This document shows, one piece after another, positions 14,495 through 25,110 of a DNA stretch of 64,000 nt; positions within the stretch are counted from its first letter, which is position 1, and each line of letters opens with the position of its first letter. Both the position numbers and the translations under genes were made by a program. Source of the DNA: Saccharum officinarum (lineage: Eukaryota; Streptophyta; Magnoliopsida; Poales; Poaceae); NCBI GenBank assembly GCA_020631735.1, contig CM036160.1, forward strand, positions 8,090,746 to 8,154,745, in the 5' to 3' direction. The notes beneath the pieces were generated by a model that saw only the letters and a program-made list of their open reading frames with translations, was not told the DNA's origin and did no database searches.

Positions 14495-15202
14495 ATCCTC
14501 ACTCTGTTTGTTCTTGAAAACCCACTTTGTACCTATGGGGTGGCAATCTGGTGGAGGTGGAACTAAAACTCACACTTTGTTCCGCTCAAAGTTCTCTAAC
14601 TCCTCGTGCATAGCATTGATCTAATCAACATTAGATAGAGCGTGTCCAATATCTCGAGGCTCCAAAGAAGCTATGAAAGCAGAATGAGCGAAGTGTGAAA
14701 TATGATATGACTTGGACCGCGTGACTCACTGGTCGATGTCGCCGATCATGGTCTGAGATGGGTGGCGATGCTGAATGTGTCGAGGTTCTTCTCTCAAAGA
14801 AGTCGCCTCCCCCTCAACAGCAGCTGGGGCCTCCTCAGGTGCGGCTGGCGTAGGCTAAGGAGGCAACTCGTGCGGACCCCAAGTAGTGGAAGAAGAGGGA
14901 TCAGGGCCATGAACCGAAGTAGTCATCGTCGCCTCGAGAGGGGCAGCCGATGTAGTCGGCTCGAGATCACCCCAATCGGTGCCTTTCTCATCTTCCTCAA
15001 CAAAGATGCTCTCACTAATCTCTCGATCACCTGCACATTCAAAGACAGAAGAGGAACAAGGCATTGTTTTATCAAAAGTGACCTCACAGGTCTCCACAAC
15101 TCGGTTAGTTTTAATGTTAAGTACACGATATGCATGAGAGTGCGAAGCATAACCAAGAAAAATACCATCGGAGGACCTGGACTCGAACTTGTCCGAATTA
15201 CC

Positions 15203-15853
15203 TTATTTCAAGATGAAGCATTTGCACCCAAACACCCTGAAGTGGCTTACCTTGGGTGGTCGTCCAAATCGCAACTCATAAGATGTCTTCTTCATGAAAG
15301 CTCGAAGGAAAATGCGATTGGAATCATGGCACGCGGTGTTGATCGCTTCAGCCCAATATCTCCTAGGAGTCCTATGCTCATCAAGCATCGTCCTGGCCAT
15401 CTCAACAAGGGTCCAATTCTTGCACTCAACAATACCATTTTGCTGAGGGACATAAGGAGAGAAAAACCGATGCTCAAGGCCCAAAGAAGCATAGAAAGTT
15501 TTAAAATGAGTATTCTTGAATTCTGTGCCATTGTCACTGCATATCGCTCTCATGGCATTCTTAGGGAACTCATTTTGCAACTGAAGAATCAAAACCTAAG
15601 CATGTGAAAAAGCCTCATCCTTACTCTCCATGAAAAACACCCAAGAGTAGCGAGAAAAGTTGTCTACGATCACTAGAACGTACCACTTCCCACCATCTGA
15701 CCGAACCTGAGCTGGACCAACTGTGTCCATGTGAAGTAGCTCGCCGGGTTCCTTGGTCATGACTTGGTTCATAGGTGGGTGAGAAGCGGCAACCATCTTC
15801 CCGTGATGACAAGGGTGGCAAACCAAATCCTTTTTAAATTTCAACTTGGGCAA
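15203..15853 (-). pseudogene. Copia integrase (broken)
   Basis: The zinc-binding end (CHPCHHGK near 15815) is followed by the catalytic core: LLHMDTVGPAQV with its Asp, YVLVIVDNFSRYSWVFF, then in a second frame ICSDNGTEFKN with the second Asp, and PYVPQQNGIVE carrying the Glu. Together these are the DDE triad of copia integrases. A stop and frame change near 15600 separates the two parts, so the protein is not made intact. A plus-strand open frame over 14762-15607 is the antisense shadow of this domain. Confidence 0.85.
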
Positions 15854-16039
15854 TCCTCAGATTAAATCAAGTGAGCTCAACCTAGCTAGAAGATCAAAGC
15901 TTAAGTGACCTAGTCTCCTATGCCACTTCCAAAGCTCAGAGGAGGATCTGGCCACCAAACATCGAGAAGAGCCAAAGGAGTGAGAAAAATCAGCTCGAAA
16001 GACATGGTCAAAAGGGACAATCTGGCAAACAAGATTTCC

Positions 16040-16348
16040 CTAGGAATCAAGAACTCGAGACAAGACGGTCTTAAAGCGCACTTCAAAGCCATCCTGAAGG
16101 AGTTGCGAAACTAAAAGCAAATTGAAATGCAAATTCAAAACCAAAGCAACATCCTTCAAGACAAAACTCTCGTTAACCCGAATGGTCCCACGAGAAAGCA
16201 CCTTATCTTTGCTATTGTCCCTGAATGTGATGTACTCCTTACATTGCACGGGGTCGAGGCTAGAGAACCATTTTGAACTTTCGGTCATGTGGCGCAAACA
16301 GCCGGAATCGATGAGCCACGTGTTCTCTAGACCTCCGTCCTGCATCAA
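16040..16348 (-). pseudogene. Copia aspartic protease
   Basis: The frame opens with a tryptophan-led IDSGC motif (TWLIDSGCLRHMT), the Asp-Ser-Gly active site of copia proteases. Next come FRDNSKDKVLSRGTIRV and the DVALVLNLHFNLLLVSQL segment that links protease to integrase. It processes the polyprotein in working elements. It lies between gag (right) and integrase (left), as expected for a minus-strand copia element. Flanking frames are broken. Confidence 0.85.
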
Positions 16349-16407
16349 TAGAAGGACATAGCATGAGCAAATGGTTCAACACTAGGGTTAGTAAACTGTG
16401 AAGGATA

Positions 16408-18914
16408 CTAGTGTTGGCTCATTTGCCCTGGAAAAGTGTTAGGAAAAACACTAAACATGCCATGTCCCATTTGAGAAAAGTGGGCACCACGTAGGGGAAA
16501 ACATGGTCCGCTAGAACTGTAGGATTGAAAGCCACTATCGCGAGGTCCAAAGTCATATTGATCACGATCTGAACCACACCGGGCACAACCACCATGGGGT
16601 CTCACAACCTGGGGCATATCACCTTGAAGCATTGCACCTCTTGATCTAGCATTGCGCCTTTGAATAAGCGGCACATGTACTCCATGGGGCAGGCGGTATA
16701 TGTTTCGGTTGTTCAACTCGTACTCTCGCCGCTCATCTCTCTTCCTCCTAAAGCAAAACTCAGCAAGGTGACCATCCCTATGGCAGTAGTCACAGTGATA
16801 CCTCACCTCTCTCTTGGGTGGTTGTTGGCTCACTCTCTTGTGGGTATGGTACACTCTTGGTGGCTTTTTGGCTTTAGGAAGGGGATTCTCAGAGATATTT
16901 GGTAGAGTGTCAAGTGGGTTCTTAAGATAGTTAGGTTTTGGAATCCAAACTTGTTTCTGGGGTAGAGCTTTTAGAGGTTCTTTAAATACCCCATCTTTGA
17001 CAACAGGCTCAGTGGGCTTAGGTGGAGTGATTTTGATCAACTTGGGAGGAGTGAAAGGTTTCTAACTTGAGTTCAAACCACTGAACTCACCAACCTTGTC
17101 ATAGACATTTTCACTCTTCCCACCTAAAGCAAAGCCTACACCCGATGCACCAGTTCCTCACCTGAACTGGCTCATCATCATGCCCAACTACGGCTCATTG
17201 CAAGACACCCAGCTCAAGATGGACCGAAGGTATGCGTTGTCTTCCTCGGTTCTCATCTTGTCGTTTCTACAGGACTCAAGCTCTCGCACCAAGCTCTCAC
17301 AACGTCCACACTTAGCAACAACTTTGCTATCCGAATTGTCCTCTCAAGAGCAAAGATCTTGGCATTCTTCTCTGCCAGCTTATATTGCAAGCCTGAGCAG
17401 GACTTGCACACACCCAATAAGCCAGACCTAGACTTCAGCTCATCATTCTCATCATGCAAAGCAACATATTTGGATTGCAAATCAATAAGGTTGGACATAT
17501 GAACAACACACTCATCGCATTCAACCTTATCTAACGCTACTACAGCAAGCTTCTTAGCCTCCTCAAGCTCCTTCAGCGTGATTTCTAGCTTGTCCTTAAA
17601 CTCTTTCCTCTCACGGGTAGCATGCTTTAACAGCTTATCTTGGCTCACCAAGGTATTAGTCATGATATCAAGTTCAGCAACAAGATTATCGATGGAAGGT
17701 GTTACCTCAGTAGTGTCACCATCGATGGGAAGCACGTCCTTGCTAGGCTTTACTTCATCATCCACGGCCATGGTGTAGGACCCTCCATGGGTGGAATCGG
17801 CGACGAAGCAGAGCCCGGTCAACTTGTTCTCGCGCTTCCTCTCGGACTCATCGTCGCTCGAGGAGGAAGAATACCGGTCGTCGTCGGTGTCATTGTTGAA
17901 GTCGCTAAGGGACGTGAGGAAGGCATGCTCCTGGGCCCTGACCTTCTTAAGGTACTTCTTCTTGAAGGCCTCCTTGTCGAATCCTCCCTTTGGCTTGTGT
18001 TTGCCGGAGGTGTACTCGCACTTGTCCTTGTGTTTCTAGAGTCATACTTGTCAGAGGAGTGCTTGTTCTTCTTGGGACAGTGGGCGATGAAGTGGTTAGG
18101 GTCTCCACATCCGTAGCATCCATCCTTCGGACCACCACCACGCCAGTGATGCCAGCTCTCGTCCCCAAGGGCCTTCAATTGCTCCTCTGTGACAGACACC
18201 AAAGAAGACAAGGCAAACGACATCTATGAAGGGTTAGCTAAAGAACTTAAGCAGTTACCTGAGACCAAAGCCATAGTCGGTGCAAAGGGGCTCTTGATCC
18301 TGGCTTGGGTCTGGTAGTCAATCTCGGTGGACTTGAGCTTGCTGAATAGCTCATCTACCATGAGAGTGTCGTAGTTCGCGGACTCAATGATAGTGAACAC
18401 TTTCACATCTCACACCTTCTAATCTAGGGTATATAGAAGCTTGAGTGCCCTCTCATGATCATCATAAGGTAGCTGTGTCTTTTTTGCTCGCATCTTGTTG
18501 ACAATCATCTAAAAGCGAGAAAACATGGCATCGATGGACTTGCCATTCAACTAAGAGAAGTTCTCGTACCCACGCTTGTACGTCTCGAAGAGTCTGGTTT
18601 TGACCTGAACGGTTCCCTCATGATAGCTCTGAAGCCTCACCCAGATCTCCTGAGCAGTCGCACAATCGGAGACTCTTAAACTTCAGAAGAGAAAGACTCG
18701 AGAAAAGAACACTATGAGCTCTACTATTTGCGTTGTGCCGATCCTTTTGTTCTTCAGTGGTACGGGCACGAGGTTCAAGCACAACGTAAGTAGTATCCTC
18801 GCAAATCTCCTAGGCAAGCCAATCGGTCCCCTGAAGATGCGCGGACATGCGGATCTTCCAACAAGGGTAGTTTGTTCTATCGAAAAATGGTGGTTTTTCA
18901 GAATCACGCTCCAT
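16408..18914 (-). pseudogene. Copia gag and gag-pol linker (broken)
   Basis: A gag start fits ATG at 18914 (MERDSEKPPFFDRTNYPCWK), the N-terminal substrate-like motif of copia gag, but a TAG follows within about 35 codons. Further left come DYQTQARIKSPFAPTMALVS (around 18310) and the zinc knuckle CYGCGDPNHFIAHC (about 18118-18077), a CX2CX4HX4C retroviral-type finger. A coiled-coil-like stretch rich in Lys/Glu lies at 17822-17253, and a second knuckle-like CDYCHRDGHLAEFC near 16800. Several stops and frame changes separate these pieces. The two finger regions and the long linker fit SIRE/Maximus elements. Confidence 0.75.
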
Positions 18915-18965
18915 GTCGCCTTCGTGGATCACTGACTGATTAAGGTGAAATGATCCTTAACCGAC

Positions 18966-18977
18966 TCTGATACCAAT
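18966..18977 (-). other. Primer-binding site of the copia element
   Basis: On the minus strand the first bases after the 5' LTR read TTGGTATCAGAG, complementary to the 3' end of plant initiator tRNA-Met. It abuts the LTR end at 18978, fixing the LTR boundary and the element orientation. Confidence 0.8.
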
Positions 18978-20785
18978 TGAAGGACTGAAAGTGGTGACCA
19001 GGGGTGAATGGGAGCCCCAAATTTCTTTTCAGAAAAGTTTGGACGTTGTCCCAAAATCAATCCCCAAAGCACACCCACATAGGTGAATAAATCACAAGCC
19101 TATGGAAGGCTAGATGTCTCTAAGAAACACAGCATGACACTCAAGAAACGATACACAAGGACACCGCCGAGCAAACTGGAGAAAGAATGTGGCCGAGCAG
19201 ACCAAAATAGGAACCCTCCACCTCTACAGAAAAGAGGTAAGGGTCTATCCTTAAACACCTGAGCCAATAAGTGACAAAGATGCTTAGAAAAGATCCAATC
19301 ACTGCTAGCAAACCAGCGCAAAAAGCAGAATTTGAAACGGATCAAAAATGAGCTCAAACGAGGTAAAATAGCGCATAAACATAATGGACCGAACTCTATT
19401 ACTATAGTAGCGAACGCAGCGCTGTAGCAGCGGATGCGACTGCAACATACATTGGACACGGTGCTGGTACTGTAGCAGCATCAGGTGCTACAGTGGCATC
19501 GTCCGGTCACTTAAATCAGCAGCGAGTCGCATGAAAAACGCCTGATCTCTTTGGTTTTAACTCCGTTTGATCCCAAATTTTGTGCGCAGACTTCCAAGGT
19601 AGCTAAGATGCTACTCCATGAAAATCATAGCCTTTTATGCCTCACAACTCCAGGAATTGAAGGATCTTGGTTCAAAAACAAAAAAATCAGAAAATGAAAA
19701 CCGCCCGATCTAAGTGCTCATCCCGATTTAGCTCAAACCCTTCAGTGGAAATCTTCCTAGGGAGTCATAGCACCTCACGGAATAAACGGTTCGCAAAAAG
19801 ATCAACCATAGAGAGAGATACAATGGCGGGAAGAAAGGAGAAAACACAAGAACGCAAAGAATAAAATGCTAATCACAGAGAACACATCACAAATTGAATC
19901 CCGGAGGACACGAGGAGGTTAGGGCCTCTATTCCCGCTGCAATCTTTAGTTCTTACACAAATTCACCAATTTGTGGACCTCTCTCACAAGAAACCCTAAG
20001 GGGATGGGAAAACTAGGGAAGGAAGAAAGGGAAAATGAAAGAGGTGTGGGAGATGGAGGCTCTCTCATCCTATTTAATAGGGCTATTACACAATCCCAGT
20101 TTTGCCCTTAGATATTTTGAGTCGAACCACATAACCCGAGGGCGTTATGGTCCAACCCGAGGTAATCTTCATCTGACGGCCACCGTGCCCTTCATGAGAT
20201 AGCTTCGCCTCGACGCGAACTCCTCGATGCTGCCACGTGTCATCCGTTCCTCCTCAGAACCTCTGCCCGGGTTTTGAGGCCCAAACCCGTAAATCCGTCC
20301 ACCCGATGGTTTTGAGGCCCAAACCACCAAACCTAGCATACTCCATAAGCGTCCCCCGCCACTCGACACGTGTCACCACCGTCTTCAACCGGTCGTCTGC
20401 CAAGTCCTCCTGATCCCCGCTCGACTCGCACATCCGCCGTCTTGACTCGGTCAAGACGATCACTCCCATGTACACTTGCGCTTGTCGATGTCCCAGATGT
20501 CAGCTACCGCGGCTGGTCACTCGGCCTCCTAGTCCCTCGGTCCAAGTCTCATGTCCGTCCTTCACCGCTCCCGGTCCATCAGCACGGCACATCCCTACTT
20601 GACCTTTACCTCGCCATCGACTACCACCTCCAAGCTCCACACCTGCACACCACAAGCCAAGAGACATGTCGCACAACCCAACTCACGCCATGGTTAGTCA
20701 CAAACTCAACCTAGGTCGTGGATCACGTTGACCATCACTCATCACAAAACGAACTACAAGGGCACATATCAACCTTGTATTCGCA
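18978..20785 (-). repeat. 5' LTR of the copia element (1808 bp)
   Basis: It starts (plus-strand view) with TGAAGGACTG next to the primer-binding site and ends with TTCGCA before the CCTAT target repeat. On the minus strand a TATTAAATAGG sequence near 20080 is a plausible TATA box for element transcription. The first 500 bases match the remaining 3' LTR with many substitutions, indicating an insertion that is not recent. Confidence 0.75.
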
Positions 20786-20790
20786 CCTAT

Positions 20791-21180
20791 GTATAGTTTA
20801 AAGTAGATCTCTTTGTTCGTATGCTCGAGTTTACAGGGGTTGCTGATAGTAGCTATGCCTAGTATGGACAGTGTAGAATTCCCATCGGGGGGTCCCTACC
20901 CTTCCTTATATAGGCCGGAGGTAGGGTTACAAGAGATCCGATCGATTAATATATAGATGTGTTTCCTTGTTAGTTACATGAAAAGTACAATAGATCATTC
21001 TATCATATCCCATAAAGAACAGAATGTAGGTTGCCCATGCAAGGCGACTTGCTTGTCACGTCTATTGTTGCGTTTGGCATACATGGGCCTCATACTCGAT
21101 GTCTTCAGCCTGTGTCAACAGTTGTGGCCCGGAATACAGACGGTGAGGTATCCTGTTCTCGTATCTTCGATAGTATGGTA
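20791..21180 (-). mobile_element. Right part of the older LTR split by the copia element
   Basis: After the target repeat, the sequence continues with CTTCCTTATATAGGCCGGAG and GGGTTACAAGAGATCC, the counterpart of CTCCTTATATACTCCGAAGG and AAGGTTACAAGCAG in the LTRs at 38.5-44.1 kb. On the minus strand this contains TATATAAGG, a TATA box in the same relative place. With 12380-12470 it makes up one interrupted LTR-like sequence of a related family. The right boundary is approximate. Confidence 0.55.
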
Positions 21181-21239
21181 GACCTGAACTCTACTAATTG
21201 CTAACCTCTACTTTGTAATGAATTTCTTGTTTGGGTTTA

Positions 21240-21535
21240 AGGTAATTTGAATGCAAACGTAGGGGGTATTTTGGTTATCTTTCATAATGACAAATGTGTC
21301 AATCAAGTATATTAATTTAAATTGTCTTTCATAATGACAGATATGTGGATAAATTAGATACAAAGTTAGAGGTTATTTTTAATTGTCTTTCATAATGGAA
21401 AAGGTGTGTAAATTAGATGCAAATTTAGGTGGTTATTTTGAATTATCTTTTATAATAACATAGATGGGTAATTTAAACGTAAAATTAGAGCTGTTACTTT
21501 ATGTATTTTTTACAATGATAGAGGTAGATAATTTT
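21240..21535. repeat. AT-rich degenerate tandem repeat, about five units of 60-65 bp
   Basis: The words TCTTTCATAATGACA, TCTTTCATAATGACAG, TCTTTCATAATGGA, TCTTTTATAATAACAT and TTTTTACAATGATAG recur every 60-65 bases, each followed by a G-rich word and TAAATTAGATGCAAA-like sequence. The units are diverged. They lie roughly 0.8-1.1 kb upstream of the broken lectin kinase gene and have no coding capacity. Confidence 0.65.
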
Positions 21536-22340
21536 TTAATGAAACAAAATAGATTCAATGGCTATTATCAATGACGATGATTAGAGACTACCAAATTAAG
21601 GCCAGATGTTTCTAATTATTGTGGTCTAGAATTTTTTTCTAGTGTACGATGAACATTACTGTGGAGGCTCCAGTTGTATCGGATTATTAATAAACTTTTT
21701 AGGAATTATCCTTTTTTAGCGTATCGAGTAAGAATTAACATGGAAGCTCTGTTAGAGCCTCTAATGAGTTATGGTGAGATAAAATTCTAGGATTCATTTT
21801 TTTTCTAGCACATCTAGTAAGAATTAATGTAAAATCACTGTTGGAGTAGCAGTAGTAAGATAAGATATGATTGTGAGAATTTTTATATTTTCTCTTATTT
21901 TTTTCTACCACGTCACGAGGATTCTGGGTTCGTCTTGGTTGTGAAATTTCTGCAAGTCCGCACGAAGTTCTTGCCTTCCCAAACGGAAACTCTGAAACAG
22001 GTTACTCCTACTTCAAATTTGGTCTCAGTTGATTGAACCCCATCACACTAGATTGTCCTCTGAAATCCAACTCTAGCAGAGCAGTCAATTCACCAACCTA
22101 ACCTAAGTACCTAACCAAGGCCCAGACAACATTCTCTGTTCCTCTTCTTCGTTGCCTTTCACACACTAGCATTCGCGCTCGTATATCTCGGTGATTTGTG
22201 TGTAATTTATAATATCTCGGCGATTTTTTTTATCCCAGTGTATATCCGATACAGTTTTTGCAGTAAGCAATAATGCAAGCCAACCATCACCAACCGCATC
22301 AGACATTTCGCTTCCTTTCTTCTCCGTGCAACACGAAGCT
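21536..22340. other. Upstream region of the first lectin kinase gene
   Basis: This AT-rich sequence has no gene. It includes two related passages (AGTAAGAATTAACATGGAAG at 21729 and AGTAAGAATTAATGTAAAAT at 21818), a small degenerate repeat. The last 300 bases should contain the promoter and leader of the plus-strand lectin kinase, but I see no convincing TATA box. Confidence 0.4.
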
Positions 22341-23859
22341 ATGTCGTCCTCGTCCACGCCTCGCGGTTGCAGGAAACTGCTCTGCATCTCCTTGTGCATC
22401 GTCCTCGCATTCGGCGTCGAGGCCGGCACCGCCGACGACCAGTTCGTCTACTCCGGCTTCGCGGGCGCCAACATTACCCTGGACGGCGCGGCCGTGGTCA
22501 CGCCGTCGGGCCTGCTGGAGCTCACCAACGGCACGCTCCGGCAGAAGGCGCACGCCATACACCCGGCGCAGCTCCGTTTCCGCGAGGCGCGCAACGGCAC
22601 CGGCACGGCCACAGCGCGGTCGTTCTCGGCGTCCTTCGTGTTCGGCATCCTCTGCCCGGACGCGGACGCCTGCGGCCACGGGATCGTCCTCTTCGTCGCG
22701 CCGCCCAGCTACGACCTCGCCGCCGCGTTCCCGAGCCAGTACATCGGCCTCGTCAACGGCAGCACCAACGGCGACGCCGCCGACCACCTCTTCGGCGTCG
22801 AGCTCGACACCGACCAGAACAACGAGTTCCGCGACATCAACGGCAACCACGTCGGCGTCGACGTGGACAGCCTCGTCTCCGTCGCCTCGGCCAGCGCCGG
22901 CTACTACGACGACGATGGCGGCGGCGTCTTCCGCAACCTGACTCTCGCGAGCGGCGAGGCGATGCAGGTGTGGGTGGACTACGACGGCGAGAGGAAGCGT
23001 GTCGACGTGACCATGGCTCCCCTGAGAGTGGCCAAGCCCAGGAGGCCGCTGCTCTCCACTGCATACGACCTCTCCACGGTGCTCACCGACGTGGCTCGCG
23101 TCGGCTTCTCGTCGGCGACAGGCTCGTTCAACTCGCGGCACTACGTTCTCGGTTGGAGCTTCGCCATGGACGGATATGCCAATTCTGAATTGGGACCAAA
23201 GGTTCCGGATCATCAAGGGGATCGCGTCCGGGCTGCTCTATCTCCACGAAGAGTGGGAGAAAGTAATCATCCACCGTGACATCAAGGCAAGCAATGTGCT
23301 GCTTGACAACGACATGAATGGCCGGCTTGGTGACTTTGGCCTGGCAAGGTTGTATGACCATGGTACCGACCCACATACCACTCATGTTGTCGGAACCATA
23401 GGGTACCTTGCTCCCGAGCTTGGCCGCAGCAGCAAGGCGACGCCTTTGTCAGATGTTTTCGCCTTCGGCGTGTTCGTTCTTGAAGTCACCTGTGGCCAGA
23501 GGCCCATCAGGCAGAGCTCCAACGGTGACCAGCTCTTGTTGGTTGACTGGGTTGTTGAGCACTGGCACCAAGGATCAGTGACTGACACCGTGGATGCCAG
23601 GCTCCATGGAAGCTACAACGTTGGTGAGGCATCCCTGGCTCTCAAGATAGGGTTGCTATGCTCTCACCCGCTTTCCAGCGCGAGGCCTAGCATGCGGCAA
23701 GTCTCCAAGTACCTAAGCGGAGACGTGCCGCTACCGGAGCTGGCGCCGACACACCGGAGCTTCGAGTCCCTTGCGCTGATGCAGAACGAAGGGTTCGACT
23801 CGTATGTCATGTCTTACCCTTCGTCGATGGCGACGATGACTACAATGTCCAGCCCTTGA
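22341..23859 (+). pseudogene. L-type lectin receptor-like kinase with internal deletion (lectin domain plus kinase C-lobe, out of frame)
   Basis: The lectin half starts at ATG 22341 (an earlier GTG is not used) with a signal peptide, then DDQFVYSGFAGANITLDG and the metal/sugar-binding region (FGVELDTDQN, NGNHVGVDVDS), ending in YVLGWSFAMDG near 23170. In intact paralogues about 170 residues follow: stalk, membrane span and kinase N-lobe. Here sequence jumps directly to kinase subdomain VI in another frame (ILNWDQRFRIIKG from about 23182), with HRDIKASN, DFGLARL and a normal C-terminus to 23859. The lectin frame reads out to a stop at 23279. Missing are the glycine loop, the catalytic Lys, the alpha-C Glu and the membrane span. 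The most it could yield is a secreted lectin with a short foreign tail; the kinase part cannot be active. Confidence 0.85.
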
Positions 23860-23914
23860 TGAGAAGTGATAACATGAGCTGCATGCCTTCCGTTTCCATG
23901 TCGTTTTTGTTTCT

Positions 23915-24210
23915 TTTTTTTTTATCGGTCAACGGGGGCGAGAGAATCCCCACCTGAATTTTCATTGATCATGTGGCTCTTGAAGCCTGATAGTACAAAA
24001 ACATGTTTCAGGCGTAGCATTGCGCACACATCGCGCTGCCTGATGAAACTGAAAAACCGAAAACCCAAAGAGGAAACAAAGAACTCCCATGATAAATAGA
24101 CTCAAGAAAAGCCTAGACACAAGCCGAAAGACGCCAACTGAACGTCGACTGAATTCTGTGACTAGGAATATATCCTTCAATGTAGATGCTGTCAATGTAG
24201 ATACTGAATT
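23915..24210 (-). mobile_element. 5'-truncated non-LTR element tail
   Basis: On the minus strand it ends in GTTGACCGATAAAAAAAAAA, and inside it has GTTGGCGTCTTTCGGCTTG. Both match the plus-strand element ending at 6825. It inserted about 60 bases downstream of the broken lectin kinase stop codon, probably in its 3' untranslated region. The 5' side carries a local duplication (ACTGAATTCTGTGACTAGG at about 24149 and 24204). No coding domain is left. Confidence 0.6.
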
Positions 24211-25110
24211 CTGTGACTAGGAATGTGTGGAAGAAAAGATTAGTCTTCTGTTATAAGAGTAGTCTTCCTTCCTAGCTTTTCCGTGTGTGGAATCATAATG
24301 TCCAGATGATTAAAGCAGTGGACCATGTTTCTTCTCTAGAAAAGGAGAACATCACAATCACATCAGCCAACATGATTACTAGGCGAAAACAATATGTGTT
24401 ATCCTGGCCACAGCCTACTAAAATTTGAACACGGCATTTCAGTATCAGTCCTTAACACGCATGATTTGGAATCTTGGACTGATCTGTGGAAATAACGTTT
24501 TTTTTTAAAAAAAAGAACTAGATTTCAAGACTCTACTACTAAATAAGACCAGCACCAGGTAGAATGATCAATGATGTGCTATATTAAGTTTTGTATGAAC
24601 ATTCTGAGGTATGCAGAATCATTCTTGCGTGTCAATACAAGTGAACACAATTAAATACATGTGGACTCATGCATAGTAAACTGAAATGAACGAAGAAGTC
24701 AATTGTGGCTAGGAACACAGACGTCACAAATACGCTGTGTTCTTATCCCATTTGTTCATACATGGAAAAACTAGTAGCCATAGAAGACTTGGACGCCAGA
24801 AGCAACATTTATATATAGTACGAACTGCTAGCGATTGCTGATGGTGTGTCAGGAAATTCTCTTGTTGATGTATCGCCTTCTCTGACCAACGACTGGTAGA
24901 CGAAATGGACACAAGAAGGAAATTGGTCTCTGCTTCCGGCACCAAGCAAGCAGCAACTCACGTTCAGACTTGAGACAACGACGCATTAGCAATTGCAGGT
25001 CCTAATGCGTCAGGGAAACCCGTACACTAACCAGCAGCCATTGGCACAGTTCAGTCACTCTCCAGTCTCCACAGATCGGTTCAGCAACTCTGTGGAGATT
25101 TTCAGAGGCC
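24211..25110. other. Intergenic and promoter region of the intact lectin kinase
   Basis: No gene is seen in this 900-base stretch. It separates two tandem plus-strand lectin kinase genes. It should contain the promoter of the second gene, but no single TATA box or regulatory motif stands out. Confidence 0.4.

Larger units (their letters stand above)
12471..20785 (-). mobile_element. Ty1/copia LTR retrotransposon, SIRE/Maximus-like, 3' LTR truncated
   Basis: The element is bounded by TG and CA and by the 5-bp repeat CCTAT at 12466-12470 and 20786-20790. Reading leftward it has a 5' LTR (20785-18978), a primer-binding site matching initiator tRNA-Met (TTGGTATCAGA, ending at 18977), gag, protease, integrase, reverse transcriptase and RNase H in copia order, then a shortened 3' LTR. 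The long LTR and the CYGCGDPNHFIAHC knuckle fit the SIRE/Maximus group. Several stops and frameshifts break the polyprotein, so it is inactive. The right TSD and LTR end were found by matching the left TSD; the 1808-bp LTR length depends on that. Confidence 0.85.

Noticed and set aside
14762..15607. 281-residue plus-strand open frame as a gene
   Set aside because: It is the antisense of the copia integrase region, whose minus-strand frames carry the recognisable catalytic motifs.
22299..23216. 305-residue minus-strand open frame opposite the lectin domain
   Set aside because: Shadow of the lectin domain in GC-rich DNA with strong third-position GC; the plus-strand frame has the signal peptide and lectin motifs.
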